A stretch of 64,000 nucleotides of DNA from Arenicella xantha (GCF_003315245.1 NZ_QNRT01000002.1:728206-792205); one strand, 5' to 3'. Numbered from the stretch's first letter, positions 53,139 through 63,360 are shown. Notes: generated by a model from the letters alone, not told the origin. Translations and numbers: made by a program.

Positions 53139-56132
53139 ATGAACCTATCAATTCCAAATCCGCGCCTCGGTAGCAGCATCATTATTTCGGCTATTTGCGC
53201 TTTAATAATGAGCAGTAATAGTGCGATCGCAGCGATTACTGTTGAATCACTAGAAGGCCTGAAGTCGGCACCATCAATCTTGGTGCTATCTAAAGCAAGT
53301 GCTTCAGATTTAGCGATGCGTACCAGCTTAGAAGCGCAACTGCCAGGCGCGAATGCTAGCATCTCGCTGCAGCAAGTCGCCGCGGTATCCCTGCGCAATG
53401 GCGGCACTGTGCAAAAATACACGCGTCGATTCCATGACATTCCGATCATAAACGACTGGGCCGTAGTTCGCCTCTCGCCACAACAGCGAATAGAGACCAT
53501 CAGCTATCATGTCAGTCGGCCAACCTCCAAACTCAACGTTGCATCACGGCTGTGGAGTTTGAACGAGCAAGCGGTATTAACAAAACTCGTTGAATATTCG
53601 ACTATCCAACCCACAATCCAACCACAAGCCCATACACTTAAACGCGGCTGGTTTAAGCGTGACAACACCTTGTTGCCCGCCTACACCGTGTCGGCCAGCC
53701 AAATGCTAAATGGACAACCGGCGTTATTTAGCCTAGTCATCTCAGCAGACAATGCAGACTTGCTAGCTAAATATCCGTTGTCCCACGACCTGACAGCTTA
53801 CACCTACAACATCTACGCTGATGGCGCCCCTGAACTTCCGCATCAAACGCCGCATGGTGACGTCTCACCACACGCAACGGGTGCGCCGAGCGCCACGCCA
53901 CCGAGCATGTTCGTAGCTCAAAGTGAATTCAATATTACTGAGTTATCAAACACGTCGAATGACCCGTGGCTGCCCGACAATGCCACTGAGACGGTTGGCA
54001 ATAATGCCGATGTGTTTTTCAACTTCACTCGCGACACTGATGGAGTTTTTGACTTCTTTGGCGATGGCTATGGCCCACAGTACCGAATTCGAGGAGATGC
54101 CTTCGATCAAGATTTTCGAGCACCGGTCACCGACAACAAATTAATCTTTGATTATTCACCAACGGACTATCAAAGCGACTACAACCAGCCGTTTGACAGC
54201 ATTAGTAATCCCAGCGCACAACAGGTCGAAGCGATTAACGCCCAACAAGTCCAAGCATTTTATCTCGCCAACTTGATGCACGATGTATTTTACGATGCGG
54301 GCTTCACCGAGTTGGCCGGAAATGCGCAGTCTTCTAATTATGGTCGAGGCGGCATCGAAGGGGATCCGCTAATAGTGCACATAAACAGCTTCACCTTCAT
54401 CACAACTACTGAAGACGGCACCTCACCCGTAATCCATTTAGGTCGATCACGCGGCGGCAGCACCGCCTTTGACACGTCGATCTTCGCTCATGAGTGGACT
54501 CATTACATGTATCGCCGACTGGTAAACCCTAACATACTAATCGCCGACAACCAGTCCAGCGCCATTAACGAAGGCTGGGCCGATGTCGTTGGTGTATTGA
54601 TGTCAATGAAGCCAAACCACCTCGATAATAGTAACTCGCTTGGCTTCACTAGCTCCTATTCACTAGGCGGCTACTTCACCCAAGAGCGACGTAGCGAAAC
54701 GTTTCCTGACCCTTATTTCTACGGTATTAGACGACTACCTTACGGTTCGGCCAACCCGTTCACCTTTGGTCATATTGCTCACAAAGCACCACTGCCTGCG
54801 AACATCGAGTATTCAGATTATAACGGCCGCGCCACCCAGAATTCGCAAATTCACACTGCCGGTGAGATATGGGCCAATGCCGTGCTCGCCTGCTTTCGCG
54901 ACGTCTTACTGCAACGCCCTAACATTGATTTTGCAACCAAGCGCAACCTACTTGCGAGCTATGTGGTTGGTGCCATGGCCAACACACCACCCAACCCAAC
55001 TTTTTTGGAAGCTCGCAATGCGTTGTTAAGCAGCATAAAACAAACCTCAACCAGCGACTTTGATGCCTGTCAAATTCGCTTCTCCAATAAAGGCATGGGC
55101 GCTGAAGCTATCGCTCCGCCGCGCAACTCAAAAACCTTTGCCGAGGTAGTCGAGAGCTTCTCATCCGCAAGTCTACATTTGAGCATTGTGAGTAGTACGC
55201 TGAAAGATAACATCGTCAGCCTAGACCAAGACGGTATTCTAGATCAAAACGAGACCGGACAGCTTGTGCTGAACCTACAAAACACCGGCTTTGAAACCAT
55301 CAGTCAAGCAAGCTTAAGCTTGGTGTTGCCATCGAGCGACTACCAAGTAAGCTCCGCCACACCGGTGCAGCTCACCAACCTGGCTCCGGGGCAACAGGCT
55401 CAAATAAAATTACCACTACGTTTACTGCATAATCGTCATTTTGATCTAAGCAACTTTGCCATCGCAGTCAACCTTAGTGGCAGCAACCCAAACTGGGAAC
55501 GCGACTATAACTTGGTCACGCAGCACCGCACCCATTACGATTTAGCCACTCAAACCTCAACTGACGCAATAGGTAATGAGTTCGACCTAACCATGCGTGA
55601 TTGGTCTCTGTCGCGCCAATCACCGCAGACCTACGTCGACTCTAAATGGCAAGAGGTATACGGCGCCAACAATTCAGTTTTCGAACTACAAGAACCAGTA
55701 TTAGGACAAGAAGGCTATGTAAGCCGAGCTTGGGAAAGCCCTTGGATGCAAGCCATTGGATCAGAAGTATCGCTTAATTTTGAGCATGCCTTCGAACTGA
55801 CAAGCGGTGAAGCATTGATCGAAATCTCCGAGAATGGCATCGACTGGACTCCGTTCGATGTAACAAGCAATCCGTATGAAGATACGTCCTCAAGTTTTCC
55901 GAATCTGGAACCACAACATCTAACCAGTCTTACCATACCGAATGGCACTCAATTTAAAATTCGTTTTCGAATCGAGGCTTTAGCACCACTCCGCTGGCAA
56001 CTAGACAACATCAGCATCAGCGGTGTGGCAAAACAGCCGTTCCAAGAAGTCCTGCCGGAAGATGGTAAAGACATTAGCGGATTTTGCTTGCCAATTAAAG
56101 TTGCCAATGGCGCCGTAGTGATTTGTTTGTAG
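53139..56132 (+). CDS. Secreted M36 (fungalysin-type) metalloprotease
   Basis: This is a 997-residue secreted zinc protease. The signal peptide ends near SNSAIAA. A propeptide of the FTP type (about 25-230) should keep the enzyme inactive. The M36 catalytic domain has zinc ligands in HEWTH (His451, His455; catalytic Glu452) and NEGWAD (Glu478), preceded by ANLMHDVFYDAGFTE. After about residue 690 come a CARDB-like beta domain (DQDGILDQNETGQLVLNLQNTG in pattern) and a final jelly-roll-like domain. The frame extends upstream to a TTG at 53082, but ATG at 53139 gives the proper signal peptide. It probably feeds on extracellular protein. Confidence 0.92.
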   Translation: MNLSIPNPRLGSSIIISAICALIMSSNSAIAAITVESLEGLKSAPSILVLSKASASDLAMRTSLEAQLPGANASISLQQVAAVSLRNGGTVQKYTRRFHDIPIINDWAVVRLSPQQRIETISYHVSRPTSKLNVASRLWSLNEQAVLTKLVEYSTIQPTIQPQAHTLKRGWFKRDNTLLPAYTVSASQMLNGQPALFSLVISADNADLLAKYPLSHDLTAYTYNIYADGAPELPHQTPHGDVSPHATGAPSATPPSMFVAQSEFNITELSNTSNDPWLPDNATETVGNNADVFFNFTRDTDGVFDFFGDGYGPQYRIRGDAFDQDFRAPVTDNKLIFDYSPTDYQSDYNQPFDSISNPSAQQVEAINAQQVQAFYLANLMHDVFYDAGFTELAGNAQSSNYGRGGIEGDPLIVHINSFTFITTTEDGTSPVIHLGRSRGGSTAFDTSIFAHEWTHYMYRRLVNPNILIADNQSSAINEGWADVVGVLMSMKPNHLDNSNSLGFTSSYSLGGYFTQERRSETFPDPYFYGIRRLPYGSANPFTFGHIAHKAPLPANIEYSDYNGRATQNSQIHTAGEIWANAVLACFRDVLLQRPNIDFATKRNLLASYVVGAMANTPPNPTFLEARNALLSSIKQTSTSDFDACQIRFSNKGMGAEAIAPPRNSKTFAEVVESFSSASLHLSIVSSTLKDNIVSLDQDGILDQNETGQLVLNLQNTGFETISQASLSLVLPSSDYQVSSATPVQLTNLAPGQQAQIKLPLRLLHNRHFDLSNFAIAVNLSGSNPNWERDYNLVTQHRTHYDLATQTSTDAIGNEFDLTMRDWSLSRQSPQTYVDSKWQEVYGANNSVFELQEPVLGQEGYVSRAWESPWMQAIGSEVSLNFEHAFELTSGEALIEISENGIDWTPFDVTSNPYEDTSSSFPNLEPQHLTSLTIPNGTQFKIRFRIEALAPLRWQLDNISISGVAKQPFQEVLPEDGKDISGFCLPIKVANGAVVICL

Positions 56133-56219
56133 TTAACGCGAACAATTAATTCTTGGATGCTTGACCTTAAGGCGCGTAACAAGAAAAGCACATCTAGGCC
56201 TGCACTATCCTACACGATA

Positions 56220-57134
56220 TTACGCGCAATCCATTGCCGGCCAAGTTTCAGGCTGAGGCCACCAATCGCCTTCGCCCAAAAAATTGGCTACCATGTCGCC
56301 CAAGCTGATATCGAATACCGAGTCAATCGCCGCTTCGCCACCGTCATCCCTATTTGCTTGGTTAGCAAATTCAACAAAGGCGGAGTAATTCTCAGACAAA
56401 TTAGTAACTAAAATTTGAGCAAGCTGATAGCTTAACGCTTGACCTTCATCAGGGCGAAAAAATGAATCCCCGCGCCAAAATTCTTGCATCTCGGCTTCGC
56501 CCCAGAACCGTTGATGTTTGTTAAACATCTCTCGGTCAAGCAGCACTGGCATTTGCCCGCAAATAGCGGCCTCCATATTCACCGCCATGCCCTCGTTTAA
56601 CCATGCCGGAATCGGCAGGTGATCAACTAGCGCATGCGTCATCTCATGTGCTGCAATCAACTCTGCGTTATCCAAGTTATCGTGTTGAAATACAAAATGC
56701 CCATACCCATAGTTCAGATACATGCCAGAACTTAACCCGTATGTACCCTCTTGCGGCCCGTAAAAACTTACATAGTCATAGTAATGATCAATCTCGCCAA
56801 AGATAACGACCACATGCTTCCCGTAACCTGCATCGCTCGCTATACCACGTAAAGTGCTTAGCAGGCGCTTACGACAGCGCTCTAGAAAACCTAAAAAATT
56901 ATTGTTGTAACGGATTGTCTCATTGCTAACCAAAATGAAGTTATCCGTCTCGGTCTGGGCATAGCCCGCCGGCAAGTGTGCAATCAACTCGCGCATCCAA
57001 GTCCGAGCGATATCACACCAAAGCGCGTTGTGATCTTGGCTCACTACGTTAGAGTCCACGTAACGATAGATGCCGTCCCAGTCAGGGCGGGGCAATTTTT
57101 CGTGAAGCGAGAAATGTGAATTTATCCAATCCAT
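56220..57134 (-). CDS. Gluzincin-like putative metalloprotease
   Basis: This 304-residue protein contains ELIAAHEMTHALVDHLPIPAWLNEGMA, an HExxH zinc motif (His163, Glu164, His167) with a third ligand candidate Glu181 in NEGMA, as in DUF1570/peptidase-MA-like proteins. The rest is not familiar. It has no signal peptide, which is unusual as many such proteins are exported. It is convergent with the M36 protease, which has its own HExxH, but the two share no visible homology outside the motif. Confidence 0.75.
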   Translation of the reverse strand: MDWINSHFSLHEKLPRPDWDGIYRYVDSNVVSQDHNALWCDIARTWMRELIAHLPAGYAQTETDNFILVSNETIRYNNNFLGFLERCRKRLLSTLRGIASDAGYGKHVVVIFGEIDHYYDYVSFYGPQEGTYGLSSGMYLNYGYGHFVFQHDNLDNAELIAAHEMTHALVDHLPIPAWLNEGMAVNMEAAICGQMPVLLDREMFNKHQRFWGEAEMQEFWRGDSFFRPDEGQALSYQLAQILVTNLSENYSAFVEFANQANRDDGGEAAIDSVFDISLGDMVANFLGEGDWWPQPETWPAMDCA

Positions 57135-57347
57135 ATGATGAAATATTGTAAACGTCTCAAACTTAATAATTCGAATTACCTTATAACAGAAACCATCATT
57201 TAGCAGGTCAAAACTAGAGAATAAAAACGCCCGAAATGCACATCCCGATTAGCCAATGAGATGATACTAGTTGACAAATAATTACTTCGAAGCAAGCAAC
57301 GTAGATTCGGCAAGATATTACTTGTAGACCTAACCCCAACTTCTACA

Positions 57348-57380
57348 GCAAAAAGCCCCGCATCAAGCGAGGCTTTTTGC
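57348..57380. terminator. Bidirectional terminator
   Basis: GCAAAAAGCC (57348-57357) and GGCTTTTTGC (57371-57380) pair perfectly, with CGC/GCG pairing inside. The stem is flanked by A-run and T-run on its own arms, giving a factor-independent terminator in both directions. It lies just after the stop of the minus-strand gene that ends at 57389. Confidence 0.82.
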
Positions 57381-57388
57381 TTACTACA

Positions 57389-57859
57389 TTATTGCTCGAT
57401 AGTGCCGCCACCACCGCCGCCTGAACCGCCGCCAGTGCCGGTGCCTTCACGGCACTGATTAAACCATGGTGGTCTAGGCCCAATAAGCCCAACCTCTATT
57501 TTAAAATTTATATAATTAGACTTCGGGTTAGTCGGCGAACCCACTGCAACACGCTCTGCATGATAGGTTCCGCAATAGACAGGATCATTTGCAATAATTG
57601 CCTCAATGATCAAAGCTCCGCTACCGTCTGTGTATCCAATAATATCGCCGTTATAGCCAAGCGGGCCGGGATCACCATCAAATTTTACATGCGTACGCCA
57701 CGAATAAACCGCCGAATAAGGCTGGGCCGGATGCGTTGTTATCGTATGCGAGGCATATTGGCCCAGTAGGTAAGCCGTCGAATTGCGCGATGAATAAGTA
57801 GTCGCGAATGCCGAGCTGCAAACACAAAATAGCAAAACTGTTGTTAATACTCTTTTCAT
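57389..57859 (-). CDS. Small exported protein with glycine-rich tail
   Basis: This 156-residue protein has a signal peptide ending near AFAT. The mature part has about 115 residues of beta-rich character (HTITTHPAQPYSAVYSWRTHVKFDGDPGP, then YINFKIEVGLIGPRPPW) with two cysteines, and ends in a Gly/Ser-rich tail. I do not recognise the family. It has its own terminator, so it is probably a single gene. Confidence 0.68.
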   Translation of the reverse strand: MKRVLTTVLLFCVCSSAFATTYSSRNSTAYLLGQYASHTITTHPAQPYSAVYSWRTHVKFDGDPGPLGYNGDIIGYTDGSGALIIEAIIANDPVYCGTYHAERVAVGSPTNPKSNYINFKIEVGLIGPRPPWFNQCREGTGTGGGSGGGGGGTIEQ

Positions 57860-58938
57860 AAAATTATCCTTTATTTATTAGTTAACAATGAATTCGATAA
57901 CGGGCGCCCGGTCAGATGTTATGGAATCAACGGTCGCGGTGGCACTATTCACTGTAATTAAGAAGAGTCGAATATGTAATTAAGGACCGAGCCAGCAGGC
58001 AACGCTCTATAGGAATGCTCGCTTACAGCACGGCTATTCCAAAATTTCCATATTATTCCCCCCAAGAGAATGCGCCTAAAAGGCTAATCCAAGTTAGCCG
58101 TACGATCAAGCTATTTACGGTACTTTTGTCCATTAAAGTGAGCCGCCGAAAGTAAACGTTGCTCACTCCGCCAGCCGTCACAAATGAATGACATTTTGGT
58201 ATTACCAATTATGTAAGTCAGGCAATACCTTGAGAGTAGTAAAACTATATATCATGAGCTTTTGACTATCATTCGCAGTAAAAACACAGCAACCACCGAC
58301 AAACTCTCGCAGTTTTTTACAATTATTACTTTAGTCAAAATGGCCCAATTTATAGGCCAATTTCGTGCATTACATGTCAATAATCGACCAGTAATAAGAA
58401 ATTCTGTATAACGCTGACGCCACGCAATTCAAAGTTAGTCAACCTTTGGTATTTCAACTAGCTCTAATATTGTATTACCAATAAAAGAAACATTGTTATA
58501 CAGGATTGCTTGATGTTTCAATTTTATTAAGATTAAATGCAAGGGTTAAGAAAATTCTTAACATGTGTCATACAACTTTTTAGATCGACATTTTGCTCTA
58601 AACGGCTACTTATTGACGATGCGACTGTGACGACTCCAGGCCAATTATTTTCTCGGAAACAGTTTTGTGAACGCAGCCCTACTCACAAATCTTGACTAAC
58701 AATTAGTGCGAATTATCCGAGTAAAACCTCGTGACTCCAGTCTACAAACTTGCAACTAACTCAAATTAAAAAATAAAGAGTTAGTGCAAACACACCACAC
58801 AGAGGAACATCTTTAATGAAAATACTTATAAAAATAGTAATGGCGATGCGCTGATCAGTAGCACATCAACTTGTTGTAATTAGGGTGTAAAGCATTTCTC
58901 ACACCTCGAAAAATTCTCCAACATTTAGGAATTTAATT
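57860..58938. other. Long non-coding stretch upstream of the alginate lyase gene
   Basis: About 1080 bases without a convincing gene. The region is AT-rich from about 58200. Near the right end a good ribosome site and a 12-codon frame occur (58801-58854), listed separately. A degraded gene, a small RNA gene or a long promoter region are all possible; I see no strong terminator or palindrome to choose between them. Confidence 0.5.
58801..58854 (+). other. Possible 12-codon leader frame
   Basis: AGAGGA at 58801 is followed ten bases later by ATG at 58816 and the short frame MKILIKIVMAMR with a TGA stop at 58852-58854. The sequence looks like the start of a signal peptide. It lies 84 bases upstream of the lyase start. 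It could be a leader peptide or the remnant of a broken exported-protein gene. Confidence 0.35.
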
Positions 58939-61900
58939 ATGAATTTCAAGTACCTAGCTATTATCTACACCTATTCATGCATAATCTTCTCGGCAGCTAC
59001 ACACGCCACGAATGTGGTCAATGACGACTTTGCGACTGACGGAACAATAACCACCGACGCGGCCTATTTCGCTTCTAGCAGTTCAGACGCCCTTGAGATA
59101 AACGCAAACTCAATCGGCTTAGTCAGCGGCTCGTCCGGCCGTCAGGTCCACGCCTTATTCAACACTCAATCTCTAGACAATGCCGGCGATATGCTTAAGG
59201 CATCGATCACCTTCACGACACCAGCAACCATCGCGTCTAGCAACGAAGACCTTCGGATCGGCCTGTTTGATCACCTAGAGAGGAATTCCGCCGCGCAACT
59301 GGCGCAAAACACCAGCTACGACTCATCAAACCCCAATCCAGATTTCTCGGGCTTACCTGGGTTTTACCTTGAATTAGATGTCGAAAGCGCCGATCCAACC
59401 ACAGACCTACAGCTTCGCCGTTCTGACCCGTCGACAACAGGTCGTCTACTGTCAACATCAACGGGTTTCACAGCTCTTGGCGACAGCGCAGACCTAGGCT
59501 ATTCAATAGCCGCCAACACTGAATACAGCGTCGAGTTAACAGTGCTAAGAACCAGTGCCGATACGCTGTCGATCACCGCTGATTTCGGCGAGTACACATT
59601 TACCACGACCGATCTATTACCCGCCTCCTTTAACTTTGGCATGTTAGCAATGGGATCTTCGTCTGGAGCTTTCGGTTCCACTAACGTGCCAGATGTAGAC
59701 CCCGCAACGGTTAATGACAATGGCATCGACATCAATAACTTCACCGTTGAATTCATACCGACTACCGATGTTATTGTTGATGAGTCCAAGGTCGTCAATG
59801 ACGATTTTGCAGCCGATGGAACCGCCGCTACCGACGCCGCCTACTTCGCCTCCAGTGGTAGCACGGCAATTGAAGTTAATACAAACTCCATCGGGTTGGT
59901 AAGCGGCTCGTCAGGCCGTCAGATTCACGCCTTATTCGACACTCAATCTCTAATCAATGCTGGCGACACACTCAAGGCTTCAATTACCTTTACAACACCG
60001 GTAACGGTGGCGGCCAGCAACGAAGATATTCGTATTGGCCTATTTGACCACTTAGACCGTGACAATGCGGCTCAATTGGCTCAGAACACCAGTTATGATT
60101 CGTCTAATCCTAATGCAGATTTCTCCGGCTTACCTGGTTTCTATGTCGAACTAGATGTCGAAAGTGTTGACCCGACTTCGGACTTACAAGTTCGCCGATC
60201 AGACCCATCGACAACCGGTAGCTTGCTGTCCACATCGACTGGTTTCACAGCGCTTGGAGATAGCGAAGATCTAGGGTATTCGATTGTCGCAAACACTGAG
60301 TACACTGTAGAGCTGTCCCTAATGCGCACCGAAACAGATTCGCTAGCGATAACGGTAGATTTCGGTGGCGACACTTTCACCGTTAGCGATACAACACCGG
60401 CGTCCTTTAACATTGGCATGTTAGCGCTCGGCTCATCATCTGGAGCCTTCGGTTCTTCGAATACGCCAGGAGCCGACCCAGTAACCGTTAATGACAACGG
60501 CATCGACATCAATAAATTCACCGTCGAGTTAATTCCGTTTGAACCAGGAGATGGTGGCGACACCGGCAATTCGAACACGGCAACCGTTGTTGATGACAAT
60601 TTTCTTGCCGATGGCACTGCTGAGCTTGATGCGGATTACTACACCTCAAGCAATCTCAGCGCGCTTGAGTTCAATAATAATTCAATCGGCTTAGTAAGCG
60701 GATCCTCTGGCCGCGCAGCTCATGCCCTATTCGAAACTCAAACTCTCGAGAAGGCAGGAGACATATTAAGAACCGCTATTACGTTCATTACACCAGCAAC
60801 CGTTGCATCAGGCGGAGAAGATTTTCGCATCGGCTTATTCGATCATTTAGGCCGCAATAATCAACAACAGCTTGCGCAAAACACCACCTACAGTTCGTCT
60901 AACCCCAATCCCGATTTTGTCGGCTTGCCAGGCTTTTACTTAGAATTAGATGTTGAACAATCCAGCCTACAATCAGACTTAGATATTCGTAAATCCAGCC
61001 CCACCACAACAGGCCGCTTGATCAATACCACTGGTGGTTTTACTGCGCTGGGAAATGGCCCAGATCTTGGCTACACCTTTCAGCCCAACACGGAATACAC
61101 CGTGTATTTGGAAATTGTGCGTACTGCCAACGATGAGCTTGATGTCAGCGGAATTTTTCTAGGTAGAACATTCACCGTTACCGACACAGCTCCGTTGTCG
61201 TTTAATTTTGGCCTGTTAGCGTTAAACGCATCGTCAGAAGCATTTGGCTCAACTAACTCGCCGGGCACCGACCCCACTACCGTCAATGATAACGGCATCG
61301 ACATCACCAGTGTCAAAGTCGACTTTATCCGCACGTCGGCAGTTAATGATGATTTTGCCAGCAATGGAACTACCGCAGCAAGTGACTCCTATTTTGCCTC
61401 CAGCAATTCGAGCGCAATCGAGTTTAACAACAACTCTGTCGGTCTAGTTAGCGGCACATCCGGGCGCCAAATTCACACGCTATTCGACACTCAAACACTA
61501 GTCAATGTCGGTGACACACTCGAAGTTTCCGTTGACTTCTCTACTCCAGCGACAGTCGCAGCGGGCAATGAAGACCTTCGCTTTGGAATCTTTGACCACT
61601 TAGGTCGCATCGCAGAGGATCGTCTGGGCCAAAACACCAGCTTTAGCTCGTCAACGCCAAACGCCGACTTCGCTGGCCTTCCGGGGTATTACCTTGAACT
61701 GGACATTGAAAGCGCAGACCCTGCAACCGACTTAGATATTCGACGGTCTAACCCGTCGACTACGGGTCGCTCATTAACAAGCTCTGATGGGTTCACATCC
61801 TTAGGCAATGGAGACGATATCGGTTATGTAATTGCTGCTGACACCAGTTATACAGTCAGTTTTACGATTGAACGCACTGGCACCGATGAGCTGGATATCA

Positions 61901-63225
61901 CCGCTAGGTTCCTCGGTAATTTGTTAAGAGTTACCGACGTAGCACCCGAATCGTTTGATTTTGGTATGTTAGCTATCTACGCGAACTCTAACGCTGTTGG
62001 TTCATCGAGCACTCCCGGCACCGACCCCGCTATAGTCAACGATAATGGAATCGATATTACCGGTGTCACGATCAACTACAACCCATTTTTTGAGGTGGAA
62101 GAAGTGGAAATTCCGCCGATCAACCCACCAATCGGCGACCATCCAGACGTTGAGATCATTCCCGGACTTCCTCCCGGCGAAGAACTCCCATTTGAACCGC
62201 CTGTTGATCAACCTGGCGACGGCACTCCATCCGCCCCATCTGAGAACTTCATTGGCGCTCTACCGGCCATTACATTGCTCTTGCTGAACGACGATGTAGA
62301 ACTGACTAACGCCGAAAAAGTCGCTAATTACTTTGGCTTGAACCCTAGTTTCGCTCCATGGGAAAACTTTGATTTAAGTGATTGGGCACTTGACGCACCT
62401 AACGTGGACCCATTGGGGTTAGATCCCAATAACGACGGTGTAATAGGCGATGGATTTTCCGCGCGGACTGACGATGCGGCATTCGCTCGCGGCGAACTTT
62501 TTCCCGGCTCAGAGCCTTTTTTCTTTACTGGCTCAGATGGTGCAATGGTATTTAAATCGACCGTAGGCGGCGCTAGAACATCGCAAAACACCAGTTATGT
62601 TCGATCAGAGTTACGAGAAATGTTGCGCGCCGGTGACACATCGATTAGCACGCAAGGAGTCAGTGCCAACAACTGGGCTTTAGGCTACCAGCCTGAGAAC
62701 CCAGATATCGGCGCGCGCGGCGGTAGGTTAACCGCAACCCTAAGTATCGACCAAGTCACTACTACCGGAGTCAGCGGCCAAGTTGGCCGAGTGATCATAG
62801 GGCAAATCCACGCGGAAAATGATGAGCCGCTACGCCTCTATTATCGAAAGCTACCCGGCAATACTAAAGGTAGCATTTACGCCGTGAGTGAGATCCGTAA
62901 TGGCGATGACCTACCGCACTTCAATCTCATTGGAGACTCGTCAAGTAGTGCAGTCGATCCGGTAAACGACGGAATTACGCTTGGTGAGCTATTCTCTTAT
63001 GAGATCACTAATATTGCGGGAGAAATAGAAATCATCATCCGCAGAGGTGATCGCGATGGCGAAATTATTGCTACTGAAACAATTGACCTAATTGCTGAAA
63101 ACAGCGGCTACGATGTTGTCGATGAGTGGATGTATTTCAAAGCCGGCGCTTACACGCAGGACAACACGGGCGTTAGTAATGACTTTGCGCAAGTACGCTT
63201 TTATCGTTTAGAGAATAGCCATTAG
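58939..63225 (+). CDS. Secreted PL7 alginate lyase with four tandem repeats
   Basis: This 1428-residue protein begins with a signal peptide (about 1-24). Four homologous repeats of about 250-265 residues start near residues 26, 285, 550 and 801. Each has VNDDFAxDG, SIGLVSGSSGRQxHALF, RIGLFDHLxR, LPGFYLELDVE, and ends NDNGIDI; they look like beta-sandwich carbohydrate-binding units. A proline-rich linker follows (about 1055-1105). The PL7 lyase domain fills the C-terminus: SYVRSELREM (Arg1222), GQIH (Gln1289, His1291) and YFKAGAYTQ (Tyr1399, Tyr1405), the catalytic set that cleaves alginate by beta-elimination. The catalytic call is strong; the repeats have no name I can give. Confidence 0.92.
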   Translation: MNFKYLAIIYTYSCIIFSAATHATNVVNDDFATDGTITTDAAYFASSSSDALEINANSIGLVSGSSGRQVHALFNTQSLDNAGDMLKASITFTTPATIASSNEDLRIGLFDHLERNSAAQLAQNTSYDSSNPNPDFSGLPGFYLELDVESADPTTDLQLRRSDPSTTGRLLSTSTGFTALGDSADLGYSIAANTEYSVELTVLRTSADTLSITADFGEYTFTTTDLLPASFNFGMLAMGSSSGAFGSTNVPDVDPATVNDNGIDINNFTVEFIPTTDVIVDESKVVNDDFAADGTAATDAAYFASSGSTAIEVNTNSIGLVSGSSGRQIHALFDTQSLINAGDTLKASITFTTPVTVAASNEDIRIGLFDHLDRDNAAQLAQNTSYDSSNPNADFSGLPGFYVELDVESVDPTSDLQVRRSDPSTTGSLLSTSTGFTALGDSEDLGYSIVANTEYTVELSLMRTETDSLAITVDFGGDTFTVSDTTPASFNIGMLALGSSSGAFGSSNTPGADPVTVNDNGIDINKFTVELIPFEPGDGGDTGNSNTATVVDDNFLADGTAELDADYYTSSNLSALEFNNNSIGLVSGSSGRAAHALFETQTLEKAGDILRTAITFITPATVASGGEDFRIGLFDHLGRNNQQQLAQNTTYSSSNPNPDFVGLPGFYLELDVEQSSLQSDLDIRKSSPTTTGRLINTTGGFTALGNGPDLGYTFQPNTEYTVYLEIVRTANDELDVSGIFLGRTFTVTDTAPLSFNFGLLALNASSEAFGSTNSPGTDPTTVNDNGIDITSVKVDFIRTSAVNDDFASNGTTAASDSYFASSNSSAIEFNNNSVGLVSGTSGRQIHTLFDTQTLVNVGDTLEVSVDFSTPATVAAGNEDLRFGIFDHLGRIAEDRLGQNTSFSSSTPNADFAGLPGYYLELDIESADPATDLDIRRSNPSTTGRSLTSSDGFTSLGNGDDIGYVIAADTSYTVSFTIERTGTDELDITARFLGNLLRVTDVAPESFDFGMLAIYANSNAVGSSSTPGTDPAIVNDNGIDITGVTINYNPFFEVEEVEIPPINPPIGDHPDVEIIPGLPPGEELPFEPPVDQPGDGTPSAPSENFIGALPAITLLLLNDDVELTNAEKVANYFGLNPSFAPWENFDLSDWALDAPNVDPLGLDPNNDGVIGDGFSARTDDAAFARGELFPGSEPFFFTGSDGAMVFKSTVGGARTSQNTSYVRSELREMLRAGDTSISTQGVSANNWALGYQPENPDIGARGGRLTATLSIDQVTTTGVSGQVGRVIIGQIHAENDEPLRLYYRKLPGNTKGSIYAVSEIRNGDDLPHFNLIGDSSSSAVDPVNDGITLGELFSYEITNIAGEIEIIIRRGDRDGEIIATETIDLIAENSGYDVVDEWMYFKAGAYTQDNTGVSNDFAQVRFYRLENSH
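59014..62090 (+). repeat. Four tandem coding repeats, ~0.75-0.8 kb each
   Basis: Units begin near 59014, 59791, 60586 and 61339. They encode the repeated domains of the alginate lyase. The first two units are the most alike in protein and DNA, which points to a more recent duplication of that pair. Confidence 0.8.
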
Positions 63226-63292
63226 TCCGTAACGACCTGGGCGAACTAACGTAGATGTTAAATTGTCTAGCTGCTTGCCCAATTCGCTGCTT

Positions 63293-63321
63293 AGGAGCTC
63301 CTTATAAGGAGCTCCTTATAA
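63293..63321. terminator. Palindromic tandem repeat, likely terminator
   Basis: The 14-mer AGGAGCTCCTTATA occurs twice in tandem (63293-63306, 63307-63320). AGGAGCTCC and GGAGCTCCT form a 9-bp stem with loop TTATAA. A 20-bp perfect palindrome covers 63302-63321. It lies between the convergent lyase and DUF2207-type genes. Confidence 0.6.
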
Positions 63322-63360
63322 TTAGGCACACCTAAGCGGCATCTTGCTGCTACTGAACGA

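Noticed and set aside
59014-62090. RTX or cadherin-type adhesin repeats
   Set aside because: The four repeats lack the GGxGxD nonapeptides of RTX and the DxNDN calcium motifs of cadherins; the C-terminal PL7 domain points to an enzyme instead.
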